A stretch of DNA of 13,810 nucleotides from Candidatus Omnitrophota bacterium (GTDB lineage: Bacteria > Omnitrophota > Gorgyraeia > Gorgyraeales > Gorgyraeaceae). The position numbers were made by a program, and so were the translations under genes. Numbering within the stretch: position 1 is the first letter of the stretch; each line of letters opens with the position of its first letter. The notes below the pieces were generated by a model. The model worked only from the letters and a program-made list of their open reading frames with translations, ran no database searches and was not told the DNA's origin. The stretch covers positions 1 to 13,810 of the forward strand of contig JAHIUV010000171.1 of assembly GCA_018817035.1 (NCBI GenBank), written 5' to 3'. This document shows, piece after piece, positions 7,114 to 13,810 of this stretch.

Positions 7114-8352
7114 TTAGGCTTTTATAAAAACGTCTCTTATGACAACGCTGGCAGCGCCTAGGGCAACCGCGTCTTTTCCAAGGTGCGCTGGTATTATTTT
7201 AACTATACTTGCGGGTTCTTCAAAGGCCCATTTTCTTACTGTTCTTCTTAATGGTTCCAAAAATAAACTACCGGCTTTTTCTATTCCTCCGCCTATAATA
7301 ACTATCTCAGGATTGAATAAATTCGTAAGGTACGCTACCCTTACTCCCAGGTTTACGGCCGCGTCTTCTAATAGTTCTATGGCAAGAGTATCTCCTGATT
7401 TAGCCGCTTCTATTATTCCTTCTACAGTTATACTGTCCAGGTCTTTCTTTGACTGTCCGGCTATACCTGTCTTTATGCCTCCCTCTTCTATTAATTTCCT
7501 TGCCTGATTTACAAGTCCCAGGTCCAGTCCCAAAGGAAGTAAAAACGATAAATTCTTCGAAAGTTTAAGATATTCCCCGTTCCTTGGATAATTAACTCTT
7601 ATCTCTCCCGCGGACCCACTGGCTCCGCAATAAATACCGCCTTTTATAATAATACCACTGCCTACATCAGAATACATATAAACCACATCCTGCACATCCA
7701 TAGGAAGGGCATGCATCTTTTCTCCGAACGCCGCAAATGTAGCGTCATTGCCAAGAAAAGACGGCATATTAAACCTCTGCTCAATAAGGCCTTTTATAGA
7801 CACATAACTTGTGCGTATACCATCCTTACTTGAGTCTCTTACCGTGCCCAGGCTTTCATCTACAACACCGCCGACTCCGATGCCTACGCCCTTGATCCTG
7901 TCCTTAGCAACTCCTTTTTTGGACATTAATTCCTCTATAAGATCCAGGGAACCTTCAATGATCCTGTCCATGCTGTCTTTTTCTCTTTTCTTCTCGACCC
8001 TTGTTACGATCCTGCCGGAAAGATCTGTGACAACGCCTATCATAGTCGCGCCTTCCGCGCTCATGTGTCCCAGGTCAAGGCCTATAGCATAGCCCTGATC
8101 ATCCCTTAGTTTAACTAAAGTGGGTTTCCTGCCTCCGGAAGAAGACTCCATTCCGCTCTCTATAACCAGATTCTCATTAATATAGGTATTTATATAATTT
8201 GATACAGTTACTATATTAAGGTCTGTGGCCTTTGATATGTCAGCTCTCGTAATAGGCCCGTTCCTGCGAATAAGTTCCAATATGGAAAAATTTTTCTTCT
8301 CATGATCCGAAAGAGAATGACCCCCGAAAACCTGATTCTTCACTATAGGCAT
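7114..8352 (-). CDS. ROK-family transcriptional regulator (NagC/XylR-like)
   Basis: This is a predicted sugar-responsive DNA-binding regulator in the cytoplasm. Seen: an N-terminal winged helix (about 18-66, with NGPITRADISKATDLNIVTV), then the GRKPT turn (74-78) typical of ROK regulators. The ROK ATPase-like fold follows, with GLDLGH (91-96), GVGIGVGGVVDE (155-166) and GNDATFAAFGE (201-211) carrying the catalytic-type Asp203. The length of 412 residues is normal for regulators; ROK kinases lack the wHTH and are about 300. The usual zinc site (GEIGH followed by CxCGxxGC) is absent: GSAGEI (246-251) is followed by RVNYP with no cysteines. ATG 8352 is supported by AAGGAGGG upstream. The gene starts 15 nt after the barrel gene, so the two are almost surely co-transcribed. 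Its target could be its own operon, the adjacent efflux promoter, or both. The effector is unknown. Confidence 0.92.
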   Translation of the reverse strand: MPIVKNQVFGGHSLSDHEKKNFSILELIRRNGPITRADISKATDLNIVTVSNYINTYINENLVIESGMESSSGGRKPTLVKLRDDQGYAIGLDLGHMSAEGATMIGVVTDLSGRIVTRVEKKREKDSMDRIIEGSLDLIEELMSKKGVAKDRIKGVGIGVGGVVDESLGTVRDSSKDGIRTSYVSIKGLIEQRFNMPSFLGNDATFAAFGEKMHALPMDVQDVVYMYSDVGSGIIIKGGIYCGASGSAGEIRVNYPRNGEYLKLSKNLSFLLPLGLDLGLVNQARKLIEEGGIKTGIAGQSKKDLDSITVEGIIEAAKSGDTLAIELLEDAAVNLGVRVAYLTNLFNPEIVIIGGGIEKAGSLFLEPLRRTVRKWAFEEPASIVKIIPAHLGKDAVALGAASVVIRDVFIKA

Positions 8353-8367
8353 AACAAACCCTCCTTG

Positions 8368-11013
8368 TTAAAATTTTCTGTTATAGTACATTCTTACTAT
8401 ATGCTGTGTATCCAAAGCTGACAATGACCACTTTGCCGGGGCTTCCAGATCTTGTATAGGCGTATAAGCGACATATTCCCCAAATAACAAACTAAACTTC
8501 TGGTCTTCGTCTATGATATAATCCATTTGCGCGAAAATATTATGATGACCGTCATACTGTACGCCCTCGCCCTGAGTCTGCTTGTATACATCTATCATTT
8601 TAGAATATATATATTTAAAACCAAACATAAGTTTAGAACTATATTTGTAATCCATTTCCAATCCAAAATGATTTACATTATCATCCAGTCCGATCGTGTG
8701 TTCGTTCACATTGCGCGTAAAACTCAATATACCTGTAAGTTTGGCTATCGGTTTAAAAATAAGTTTTGTCTTATAGATATCATAATAATCATAGGGCGGT
8801 AGATCGAAAAAACCCTGGTCATACAAAAAAGGGACCATCTTATCAAGAAGCATGCCATCTTTGGTCTCCGTAGTAACGTAAGAATCGTTCAGCAGTCCGC
8901 GCGGACAATCACTGGGATCATTGGTCCTCTCATAAACACTTTCCCACGCCAAGGAATCAGTAAAATCATATCTCACGCCAAACGCAAAATTCCCCACAGA
9001 CGGGTCCTCACCATCAACGATATCTGAATTTTCCAAGAATGTATCATCCTCGCTATAATAATCCGTAAATCCGTATGAAGTCTTGGCATATATCAAAGAG
9101 TCATAACCGGCAATTGTATCAGGAAGATGTTGGTACATAGCCAACCCCTTTAAAGTAAGCTTTGGAATCTTTTTATAAGTAGTTTCCATCCTCGCTACGG
9201 TTTCCACATATTTACCATTATCCTTGTGGACGTTCCTGAAATTGGCTTTCGCGTCCAACGCGTGTTCGGGAAATTCTTTTGATGTTTCGAGCCCCAGGAC
9301 AACACGGCCCCTGTCAACGCCATCTCCTATAGCAATGGCCTCATCCCCTTCATATAGCTCCGAAAACCTTATGTGCTTACTGTAAAACTGGTCGCGCCGT
9401 GTATATCTATAGTTAGAAAGGCCGGGATAAAAATCCTGGGCCATGTACTTCAGTGAAATTTTTGTCTTAAAAGGTTCACTCTTGAAACCCAGGCCATAGG
9501 CAAATCCATCATAAGAAGTTTCCATGCCGTTTGCCTCGTCCACGCTGGTCTTACTGCCTGCTATTTCCGCGAATGCCTGCCAGTCAGAAGTAATATCATA
9601 CGCGGCGTCAAAACCCAAGACATGATTTTGCGCCTCAACGCTTCCTTGATTCATTCCACCTTTAAATGTATAAATAGAACCTATAGTCAAGTCATCCGTG
9701 ACATCTGTCTTTGTCCTGAAGGCAGCGGGCGTACTTGTAACGTTTTCATAATCATCCCATAAGCTCATGGGAGTAGCCACTGTCATATCGTATGAACTGT
9801 TATCTAAAAAATCCCCGCTCAGAGAAACTCCGCGTAAAAACGCCAGCCTTTGGGTATCACTGTCTCTGGAGACGAAAGACAAACTCCTTATCCATCTTCC
9901 CTTTTTGACAGGGAGGTCTCCGCTGTCAGGATAAAATATCCTGCTGGGTTCGTAAGCGTCAAGCCACGGGCTCTCTTCCCAGTAAACGTGGTTATTGGAA
10001 AGCGTTAAAGGGTCATCAGAGGTCAATGCCTGCGCCTGGTCGCCTATCAGAAAAACGCGCGAATTAAAGGTCTCATCCTCATTCACATAATCCACCCACA
10101 GTTTCCTGATAGGCATATATTGCCAGTCTATATCCGTACCAGTGGGTATGGGATCGAAATTAGTGGCCCAATCAGTGAGTCCCGTAGGCCTGTTTGCCGT
10201 GGTCTCTCCGTCAACGATTTTGATCTCGTTAAGATTTATTATATTACCTTTCTCTGAACGATATATCTCATTCAAGGTGCTTCGGGAGTTCGACCAATAT
10301 TTCAGGGTCATATCCACCCTGTCACCGCCGGCGGTAGAAGCGACACTCACATCTTTTGTCCCCACGAAAGTCCATGGATCTATCACTATCTCAGTGTAAG
10401 CATTAAACCCTGTATCCTTAGCCGTATCTATATTTACCCTAAGCCTGTCATATATTTTAGCGTCATAAGTATTATGCCTGTCCTGACCCCATAAATAACG
10501 CCAGCTCTTCTCGAAAGGTACGCCTACCTTATCAGCATTAGCGTCTTTCCATATAATATCCTGAGAAGTAACTCCTATGCCTAACTGTATCTCACCTGTT
10601 ATCTGCAGTGGCTGGCCGCGTTCATCACTCGCATATTCTTCTTCCTGCTCATAGTCTGTATAGTAATCAGGTTCTATCTCGGCATAACGCTTATTTTGCT
10701 CAAAATCAGACTCTCTTTCAAAATCATCCACACTCCTGAAAGAATTAAATTTTCCCTTGGCGCGCATATCGAGCTCAGCATTGACAAGATCCAGATATCC
10801 CTGCGCCTCGTCATTTTTGGAATCAAGACTCACAGACCTTTCCAGGATATCTTTCGCGTCGTAAAGTTTCCCGGAGCGATAATACTCCACACCTTTACTA
10901 TATAAGCCAAAACTTTCGGCAACATACTGCCCCTCGGCATAACAAGGCACAGACGAAAATATCATCGCCGATATAACTATTATATTAATTAAACTAAATT
11001 TGGCTTTTTTCAT
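8368..11013 (-). CDS. Large outer-membrane beta-barrel protein with N-terminal TPR-like region
   Basis: I do not recognise a named family. Seen: a signal peptide (1-26, cleavage likely after CYA) and a TPR-like helix pair at about 33-83 (SKGVEYYRSGKLYDAKDILE...). An acidic, tyrosine-rich stretch follows at about 96-132. From about 135 to the end there is a long run of alternating strands rich in Tyr, Phe, Asp and Thr. The last residues, MYYNRKF, give the C-terminal Phe and aromatic pattern recognised by the BAM assembly machinery. The length of 881 residues suggests a large porin-like or polysaccharide-export-type barrel. No TonB box or plug motif was recognised. The ATG at 11013 is the first Met before a good signal peptide, but no clear Shine-Dalgarno precedes it (AT-rich TTTTATTAT). 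The ROK gene follows after 15 nt, and glycoside hydrolase genes lie upstream. A role in glycan passage or surface binding is only inferred. Confidence 0.85.
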   Translation of the reverse strand: MKKAKFSLINIIVISAMIFSSVPCYAEGQYVAESFGLYSKGVEYYRSGKLYDAKDILERSVSLDSKNDEAQGYLDLVNAELDMRAKGKFNSFRSVDDFERESDFEQNKRYAEIEPDYYTDYEQEEEYASDERGQPLQITGEIQLGIGVTSQDIIWKDANADKVGVPFEKSWRYLWGQDRHNTYDAKIYDRLRVNIDTAKDTGFNAYTEIVIDPWTFVGTKDVSVASTAGGDRVDMTLKYWSNSRSTLNEIYRSEKGNIINLNEIKIVDGETTANRPTGLTDWATNFDPIPTGTDIDWQYMPIRKLWVDYVNEDETFNSRVFLIGDQAQALTSDDPLTLSNNHVYWEESPWLDAYEPSRIFYPDSGDLPVKKGRWIRSLSFVSRDSDTQRLAFLRGVSLSGDFLDNSSYDMTVATPMSLWDDYENVTSTPAAFRTKTDVTDDLTIGSIYTFKGGMNQGSVEAQNHVLGFDAAYDITSDWQAFAEIAGSKTSVDEANGMETSYDGFAYGLGFKSEPFKTKISLKYMAQDFYPGLSNYRYTRRDQFYSKHIRFSELYEGDEAIAIGDGVDRGRVVLGLETSKEFPEHALDAKANFRNVHKDNGKYVETVARMETTYKKIPKLTLKGLAMYQHLPDTIAGYDSLIYAKTSYGFTDYYSEDDTFLENSDIVDGEDPSVGNFAFGVRYDFTDSLAWESVYERTNDPSDCPRGLLNDSYVTTETKDGMLLDKMVPFLYDQGFFDLPPYDYYDIYKTKLIFKPIAKLTGILSFTRNVNEHTIGLDDNVNHFGLEMDYKYSSKLMFGFKYIYSKMIDVYKQTQGEGVQYDGHHNIFAQMDYIIDEDQKFSLLFGEYVAYTPIQDLEAPAKWSLSALDTQHIVRMYYNRKF

Positions 11014-11036
11014 ATAATAAAATTTCTGTCTTTATG

Positions 11037-11089
11037 TTCTCGACAAGCTCGAACAATATTCTTCGAGCGAGCGCATAGCGAGTCGAGAA
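11037..11089. repeat. Dispersed nested-hairpin repeat, copy 2
   Basis: The termini TTCTCGAC (11037-11044) and GTCGAGAA (11082-11089) enclose an inner hairpin GCTCGAA/TTCGAGC (11047-11053 with 11062-11068) around CAATATTC. It shares GTTCTCGACAAGCTCGAACA with copy 1 and ATTCTTCGAGCG with both other copies' arms. It lies just upstream of the barrel gene, where a promoter would be expected; none is recognisable there. Confidence 0.8.
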
Positions 11090-11100
11090 GCCCCAAAACC

Positions 11101-11126
11101 AGCAAAGCTTGCTCCTTCGCAATGAC
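11101..11126 (-). repeat. Short GTCATTGCGAAGGAGC-type dispersed repeat fragment
   Basis: On the minus strand this reads GTCATTGCGAAGGAGCAAGC and then TTTGCT. It contains the small inverted repeat AGCAA/TTGCT at 11101-11105 with 11109-11113. From general knowledge, GTCATTGCGA...GAGC units recur as intergenic repeats in many bacterial genomes. Only one copy is in this window, so the repeat status rests on that resemblance. It abuts the hydrolase stop codon and copy 2 of the hairpin repeat. Confidence 0.45.
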
Positions 11127-11129
11127 ACG

Positions 11130-12338
11130 CTACCTCTTCCAGAGTTCCTTTAAGACAAAGTATGCCTTAGTGGGCTTACGTTCGTCAAGTCCGGCCTTGC
11201 TTTTTATTAATGAACATATACCCCACCACTCTTCATTTATATTCAAATTCTGAGGAGCCTTTATGTCAAAATAGTACGCTCCGTTAGACCAACTGCTCGC
11301 GATATCATGAATACGCCAGCCGTATTCATATGTCTCATTGAATTTCCACCATTCATCAGTCCATTCAAACACAAAACCGCCAAGACAGTTACCTACGCCG
11401 TTCCCGGAAAAGGTATTCTTTTCTATCTCTTTCCACTCCGCCTCTATAAATTCCGCCTGTATGCCTTCATCCTCCTCATCCAAAAACGCGTTATACCTGT
11501 CACAGCCAAATTCAGTTATAAGCACCGGCTTTTTGAATTTCCTGTCCGCTTCCCTGAAAAAACTCCCAAACGCTTTACCTCTATATATAGAACAACCAAG
11601 GATATCAATATCTGGGGTGACTTCTCCGGCAACGTCTATATCAGTAAGTTCGGCATTCGCCAATAAAACAGGGTGGTTAGGATCTATCTTATGGATCTCT
11701 TTAGCGACTTCATTGACAAAAGAATAATAGATCCTTGCCCTTGCCTGCCTCTTTAAATAAGGGTCATTCATGTTTTCTATTTCAGTTGTCGTCCATAGAT
11801 TTATCGTCTGCGGTCCATAAGAAAAAGAAACATTGTTCTCATTCCCAAGTATCCAGCATAAAATACCTTTTTCATTCTTATACGTCTCAACCATGCTCAG
11901 GACATCTTTTTTTACTTTTTCGCGAAAAGCAGCGTCGGCATAGTTAGGATCATCCCAGAACCCAAGCCAATGGCCCATGACCGTCCTGATCCCGAATTTA
12001 CCATAAAGATCTTTTATGACTTTTTTTGTGACATCCTCACTCTCTCCGGGCTGATAGACCCTTATAGTATTTACACCCATTACCTTCATAAGCTTGCCAT
12101 CATAAATGTGAGGCTTGGCGGGATCACTCCAAAAGTCATACTTGTGATTGCCCCCTATCGGTACAGGGCTGTATACCACACCCTTTACCACATACGGCTT
12201 ATCGCCTATCATCAATTGAAAACGGTTACTTTCTGATTTTTTTATATAAACTTTCGGAATGCCGGCATTGGACAGCATAATATAGCCCAATATTACTAAT
12301 AAAATTACGGAAATTATGGTTATAAAAAGTTTTTTCAT
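11130..12338 (-). CDS. Clan GH-A-like glycoside hydrolase (GH2-type TIM barrel), signal-anchored
   Basis: This is a predicted secreted or membrane-anchored enzyme acting on glycosidic bonds in the envelope or outside the cell. Seen: an N-terminal hydrophobic anchor or signal (3-23), an entry strand FQLMIGDKPYVVKGVVYSPV (40-59), then TIM-barrel features. These include GVNTIRVYQPGE (88-99), the acid/base motif WILGNEN with Glu167, and the nucleophile motif LITEFG with Glu276. FVFEWTDEWWK (322-332) shapes the late barrel. The spacing of the two Glu residues fits clan A; the IRVY segment also recalls GH72. Exact specificity is unknown. The frame is open to 12416, but ATG 12338 is the better start: AAGGGGG precedes it and MKKLFITIISVILL is a proper signal region. 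The upstream extension would lack both. A close paralog is at 13418-13810. Confidence 0.87.
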   Translation of the reverse strand: MKKLFITIISVILLVILGYIMLSNAGIPKVYIKKSESNRFQLMIGDKPYVVKGVVYSPVPIGGNHKYDFWSDPAKPHIYDGKLMKVMGVNTIRVYQPGESEDVTKKVIKDLYGKFGIRTVMGHWLGFWDDPNYADAAFREKVKKDVLSMVETYKNEKGILCWILGNENNVSFSYGPQTINLWTTTEIENMNDPYLKRQARARIYYSFVNEVAKEIHKIDPNHPVLLANAELTDIDVAGEVTPDIDILGCSIYRGKAFGSFFREADRKFKKPVLITEFGCDRYNAFLDEEDEGIQAEFIEAEWKEIEKNTFSGNGVGNCLGGFVFEWTDEWWKFNETYEYGWRIHDIASSWSNGAYYFDIKAPQNLNINEEWWGICSLIKSKAGLDERKPTKAYFVLKELWKR

Positions 12339-12348
12339 TTTTTGTCCC

Positions 12349-12388
12349 CCTTCCAAATCTGTCCGCCTTGGCTGACAGATTTGGAAGG
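12349..12388. repeat. 40-nt near-perfect palindrome immediately upstream of the hydrolase ribosome site
   Basis: The exact 15-nt arms CCTTCCAAATCTGTC (12349-12363) and GACAGATTTGGAAGG (12374-12388) enclose a further GCC/GGC pair, leaving one mismatch in the whole stem. In mRNA (minus strand) the 3' arm ends in GGAAGG, directly joined to the GGGGG of the hydrolase Shine-Dalgarno. The folded stem would therefore abut or partly bury the ribosome site. It could act in translational control, as a transcript stabiliser, or be only a palindromic repeat. Confidence 0.7.
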
Positions 12389-12465
12389 ATGATAAATCCA
12401 TGAACACACAAGCCATAAGAACATAATCGATGAGCTAACAGAGGGAGGTAATTAAATTTTTATTG

Positions 12466-12539
12466 TTCGAGCGAAGTCCGCTGAAAGCGGACGTAGTCGA
12501 GAACATAACCAGCTTCTCGACTCACTCCGTTCGCTCGAA
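12466..12539. repeat. Dispersed nested-hairpin repeat, copy 3
   Basis: The outer arms TTCGAGCGAA (12466-12475) and TTCGCTCGAA (12530-12539) are exact inverted complements. Inside are GTCCGCT/AGCGGAC (12476-12482 with 12486-12492) and AGTCGAGAA/TTCTCGACT (12495-12503 with 12514-12522). The pieces are those of copies 1 and 2 in a different order: here GTCGAGAA and TTCTCGAC face each other at the centre, as if two units met head to head. Confidence 0.8.
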
Positions 12540-12569
12540 GAATAACACCCCTATTAACTTCACCGGTCA

Positions 12570-12603
12570 CATAAGAGCATAAGTTTTTACTTATGCTCTT
12601 ATG
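12570..12603 (-). repeat. Strong hairpin just downstream of the lipoprotein gene (possible transcript end)
   Basis: The exact 15-nt arms CATAAGAGCATAAGT (12570-12584) and ACTTATGCTCTTATG (12589-12603) enclose a 4-nt loop. It starts about 20 nt after the lipoprotein stop codon, where a terminator or 3' stabilising stem is expected. After the stem the minus strand reads TGACCGG rather than a U-tract, so it is not a canonical intrinsic terminator. Confidence 0.55.
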
Positions 12604-12623
12604 GTGTGCGCTTATACGTTTAC

Positions 12624-13346
12624 TTATTCGTACCTTATATCATCCAGGTAAAAAGTAGCGCCATCAGGATTAACATCCAGATTGGTCGCCCAGGCAAAGC
12701 CCCCGCTGATATAGCTAAGGTCTTTTCCCCTGAGATCTATTTCATACTGTTTCCAGTCAGTTGTTAAAAGTACCGGACCTATGCCGGCTATATCCGAATC
12801 AGGATAGAGTCCTGTTATGCCGCCTAACTTAAACTCTTCTATCCTCTCTCCGCCGTTCTCTCCCCTGGCCCAGAATGTAAGTTTCGTTGCCCCGGTGAGA
12901 TCATATCCACCTTTTCTGTCACCCCAATTATTGGCGGGGCTCTGCCAGTAAACTCCGCACCATCTTGCGCCCTGGCTTATCGCATTGGAATATACTGTCT
13001 TTATACAGGTAGAACCGGAGTATGGGTTATCAAAACTGGATATATCGATTTTTACATCAGAATAGTCACCCATATATCCTGATAGAATATAATGGTTATC
13101 AGGAGATCTGCCGTCTGTGTAAACAGGAAATGCCTTGAACGAACTCACAGCAGGCACTTCCTCTTCCATAGCGTAATCATCCTCATAATCATAAGAATAA
13201 TCCGCTTTCGCGTATTGTGCATTCTGGTCAGATTCTGCATTGAATTCCTCGGAATACTGACGCTCATTAGAACCTCCGCAACTCGCTATGCTGAATAGCA
13301 TAAGCCCCGATATTACCAACAACGTCAAACTTAAACTTCTCTTCAT
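12624..13346 (-). CDS. Lipoprotein with C-terminal carbohydrate-binding-like beta-sandwich
   Basis: This is a predicted lipid-anchored envelope protein that binds glycan. Seen: a signal peptide with lipobox IASC and lipidated Cys23; the next residue is Gly, not Asp, which favours outer-membrane sorting. An acidic, tyrosine-rich spacer runs at about 31-65 (including DYSYDYEDDYAMEEE). A beta-sandwich of about 170 residues follows. It has GGYDLTGATKLTFWARGENG (147-166), LTTDWKQYEIDL (194-205) and the C-terminal ATFYLDDIRYE (230-240). This late 'WKQYEIDL...FYLDDIRYE' pattern is typical of CBM-like or discoidin-like jelly rolls found next to glycanases. No catalytic motif was seen. ATG 13346 has a strong AAGGAGG site. 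It lies between two hydrolase paralogs, so it may help bring enzyme to substrate. Confidence 0.82.
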   Translation of the reverse strand: MKRSLSLTLLVISGLMLFSIASCGGSNERQYSEEFNAESDQNAQYAKADYSYDYEDDYAMEEEVPAVSSFKAFPVYTDGRSPDNHYILSGYMGDYSDVKIDISSFDNPYSGSTCIKTVYSNAISQGARWCGVYWQSPANNWGDRKGGYDLTGATKLTFWARGENGGERIEEFKLGGITGLYPDSDIAGIGPVLLTTDWKQYEIDLRGKDLSYISGGFAWATNLDVNPDGATFYLDDIRYE

Positions 13347-13375
13347 TGCCTACCTCCTTGTTTTATTTTTGTCTT

Positions 13376-13403
13376 ATAATATCTGTCAACCGTAAACTGT
13401 TAA
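13376..13403 (-). promoter_or_regulatory. Candidate promoter for the lipoprotein gene
   Basis: On the minus strand a -35 box TTAACA (13403-13398), a 16-nt spacer and a -10 box TATTAT (13381-13376) each match consensus at five of six positions. The -10 lies 30 nt before the ATG, leaving room for the AAGGAGG site. A perfect TTGACA also lies in the spacer, but no good -10 is found at its proper distance. The call rests on sequence match only. Confidence 0.4.
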
Positions 13404-13417
13404 CCAAACACCCCCTT

Positions 13418-13810
13418 TCAATCCGTCCACATTTCCTGATAAGTAAAATATGCTTTTTTCATCTGCCTCATGAATGGGCTGTTCTCTCCGTCGCCCTGGC
13501 TGGTAATACCGAGCCATTCTTCGTAATTCCATCCGTCAGGAAACGGACCTGACCAATTTCTTTCAGCGTCGTGAAGTAAAGGCTCATACGCCTTCCACCA
13601 TTCATCCTGCCATTCAAATAGCACCCCACCTATCGAGTTACCTACTCCTCCTCGGCCCGCTGAATTATAAAAAATATCTTTCCAGCTTTCCTTTAAATAG
13701 TCAGATTGCCTTTCTTCGGCAATTTGGCGCGATTTATACTCCATGTAGCTCGGGCATCCGTATTCAGTAATAAGAATGGGCTTATCACAAACCATCCTGG
13801 CATTTTTCCA
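13418..13810 (-). CDS. Clan GH-A-like glycoside hydrolase, C-terminal part (5' end beyond the window)
   Basis: The last 130 residues of an enzyme paralogous to the one at 11130-12338; the frame stays open to the window edge (WKNARMVCDKP...). Seen: the nucleophile motif ILITEYG near the start of the visible part, GGVLFEWQDEWWK (compare GGFVFEWTDEWWK in the paralog), EEWLGI (compare EEWWGI), and an end MKKAYFTYQEMW (compare TKAYFVLKELW). The acid/base half of the barrel is outside the window, so its presence is assumed. The stop TGA lies 71 nt before the lipoprotein start. Substrate specificity cannot be judged. Confidence 0.85.
   Translation of the reverse strand, partial: WKNARMVCDKPILITEYGCPSYMEYKSRQIAEERQSDYLKESWKDIFYNSAGRGGVGNSIGGVLFEWQDEWWKAYEPLLHDAERNWSGPFPDGWNYEEWLGITSQGDGENSPFMRQMKKAYFTYQEMWTD

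Noticed and set aside
7114..8352. Annotation of the ROK protein as a sugar kinase (glucokinase).
   Set aside because: It has an N-terminal winged helix and the GRKPT turn of ROK regulators and lacks the zinc motif of the kinases.
8368..11013. TonB-dependent receptor as identity of the large barrel protein.
   Set aside because: No TonB box or plug-domain motif was found after the signal peptide; a TPR-like region and an acidic spacer occupy that place.
12226..12411. A 61-codon minus-strand frame overlapping the hydrolase start in another frame.
   Set aside because: It is out of frame with the real gene, runs through the palindrome, and has no domain or ribosome-site support.
12339..12416. 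N-terminal extension of the hydrolase starting at 12416.
   Set aside because: It crosses the 40-nt palindrome, adds residues without signal character, and ATG 12338 has a strong Shine-Dalgarno followed by a normal signal region.
12436..12455. Plus-strand GAGGGAGGT resembling a ribosome site.
   Set aside because: No start codon with a meaningful open frame follows on the plus strand.

Overview
The window reads as part of a Gram-negative (diderm) chromosome with moderate GC. It encodes a complete RND tripartite pump, a large outer-membrane barrel ending in Phe and a lipobox lipoprotein, so an outer membrane is certain. The many hairpin-rich dispersed repeats between genes resemble those of uncultivated lineages such as Candidatus Omnitrophota. 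That placement is an impression, not a demonstration. All eight real genes lie on the minus strand, so transcription runs from the right end to the left end. The plus strand carries only antisense shadows of these genes.

In order of transcription: (1) the 3' end of a clan-A-like glycoside hydrolase, cut by the window edge (13418-13810); (2) a secreted lipoprotein with a C-terminal carbohydrate-binding-like beta-sandwich (12624-13346); (3) a full-length paralog of the first hydrolase, membrane-anchored or secreted (11130-12338); (4) an 881-residue outer-membrane protein with a TPR-like N-terminus and a long beta-barrel (8368-11013); (5) a ROK-family transcriptional regulator starting 15 nt after gene 4 (7114-8352); (6) a TolC-type outer-membrane efflux protein with an extra N-terminal TonB-C-like domain (5153-6976); (7) the periplasmic adaptor (3760-4962); (8) the RND inner-membrane transporter, with a proline-rich cytoplasmic tail ending in a winged-helix DNA-binding domain (25-3693). 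A near-consensus sigma-70 promoter sits directly in front of gene 6, so genes 6-8 can form their own efflux operon. The TGATAC/GTATCA hexamer is strongly enriched around this promoter.

The most unusual content is two domain fusions in one pump: a winged helix fused to the RND transporter, and a TonB-C-like domain fused to its outer-membrane channel. An inferred model is a self-sensing export system in which the pump, or the adjacent ROK regulator, controls the GTATCA-rich promoter. Its cargo may be linked to the glycan-handling genes upstream. Most gene junctions also hold long palindromes or dispersed hairpin repeats. No RNA genes, CRISPR arrays, insertion sequences or canonical U-tract terminators were seen. 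No gap between genes exceeds about 290 bases.
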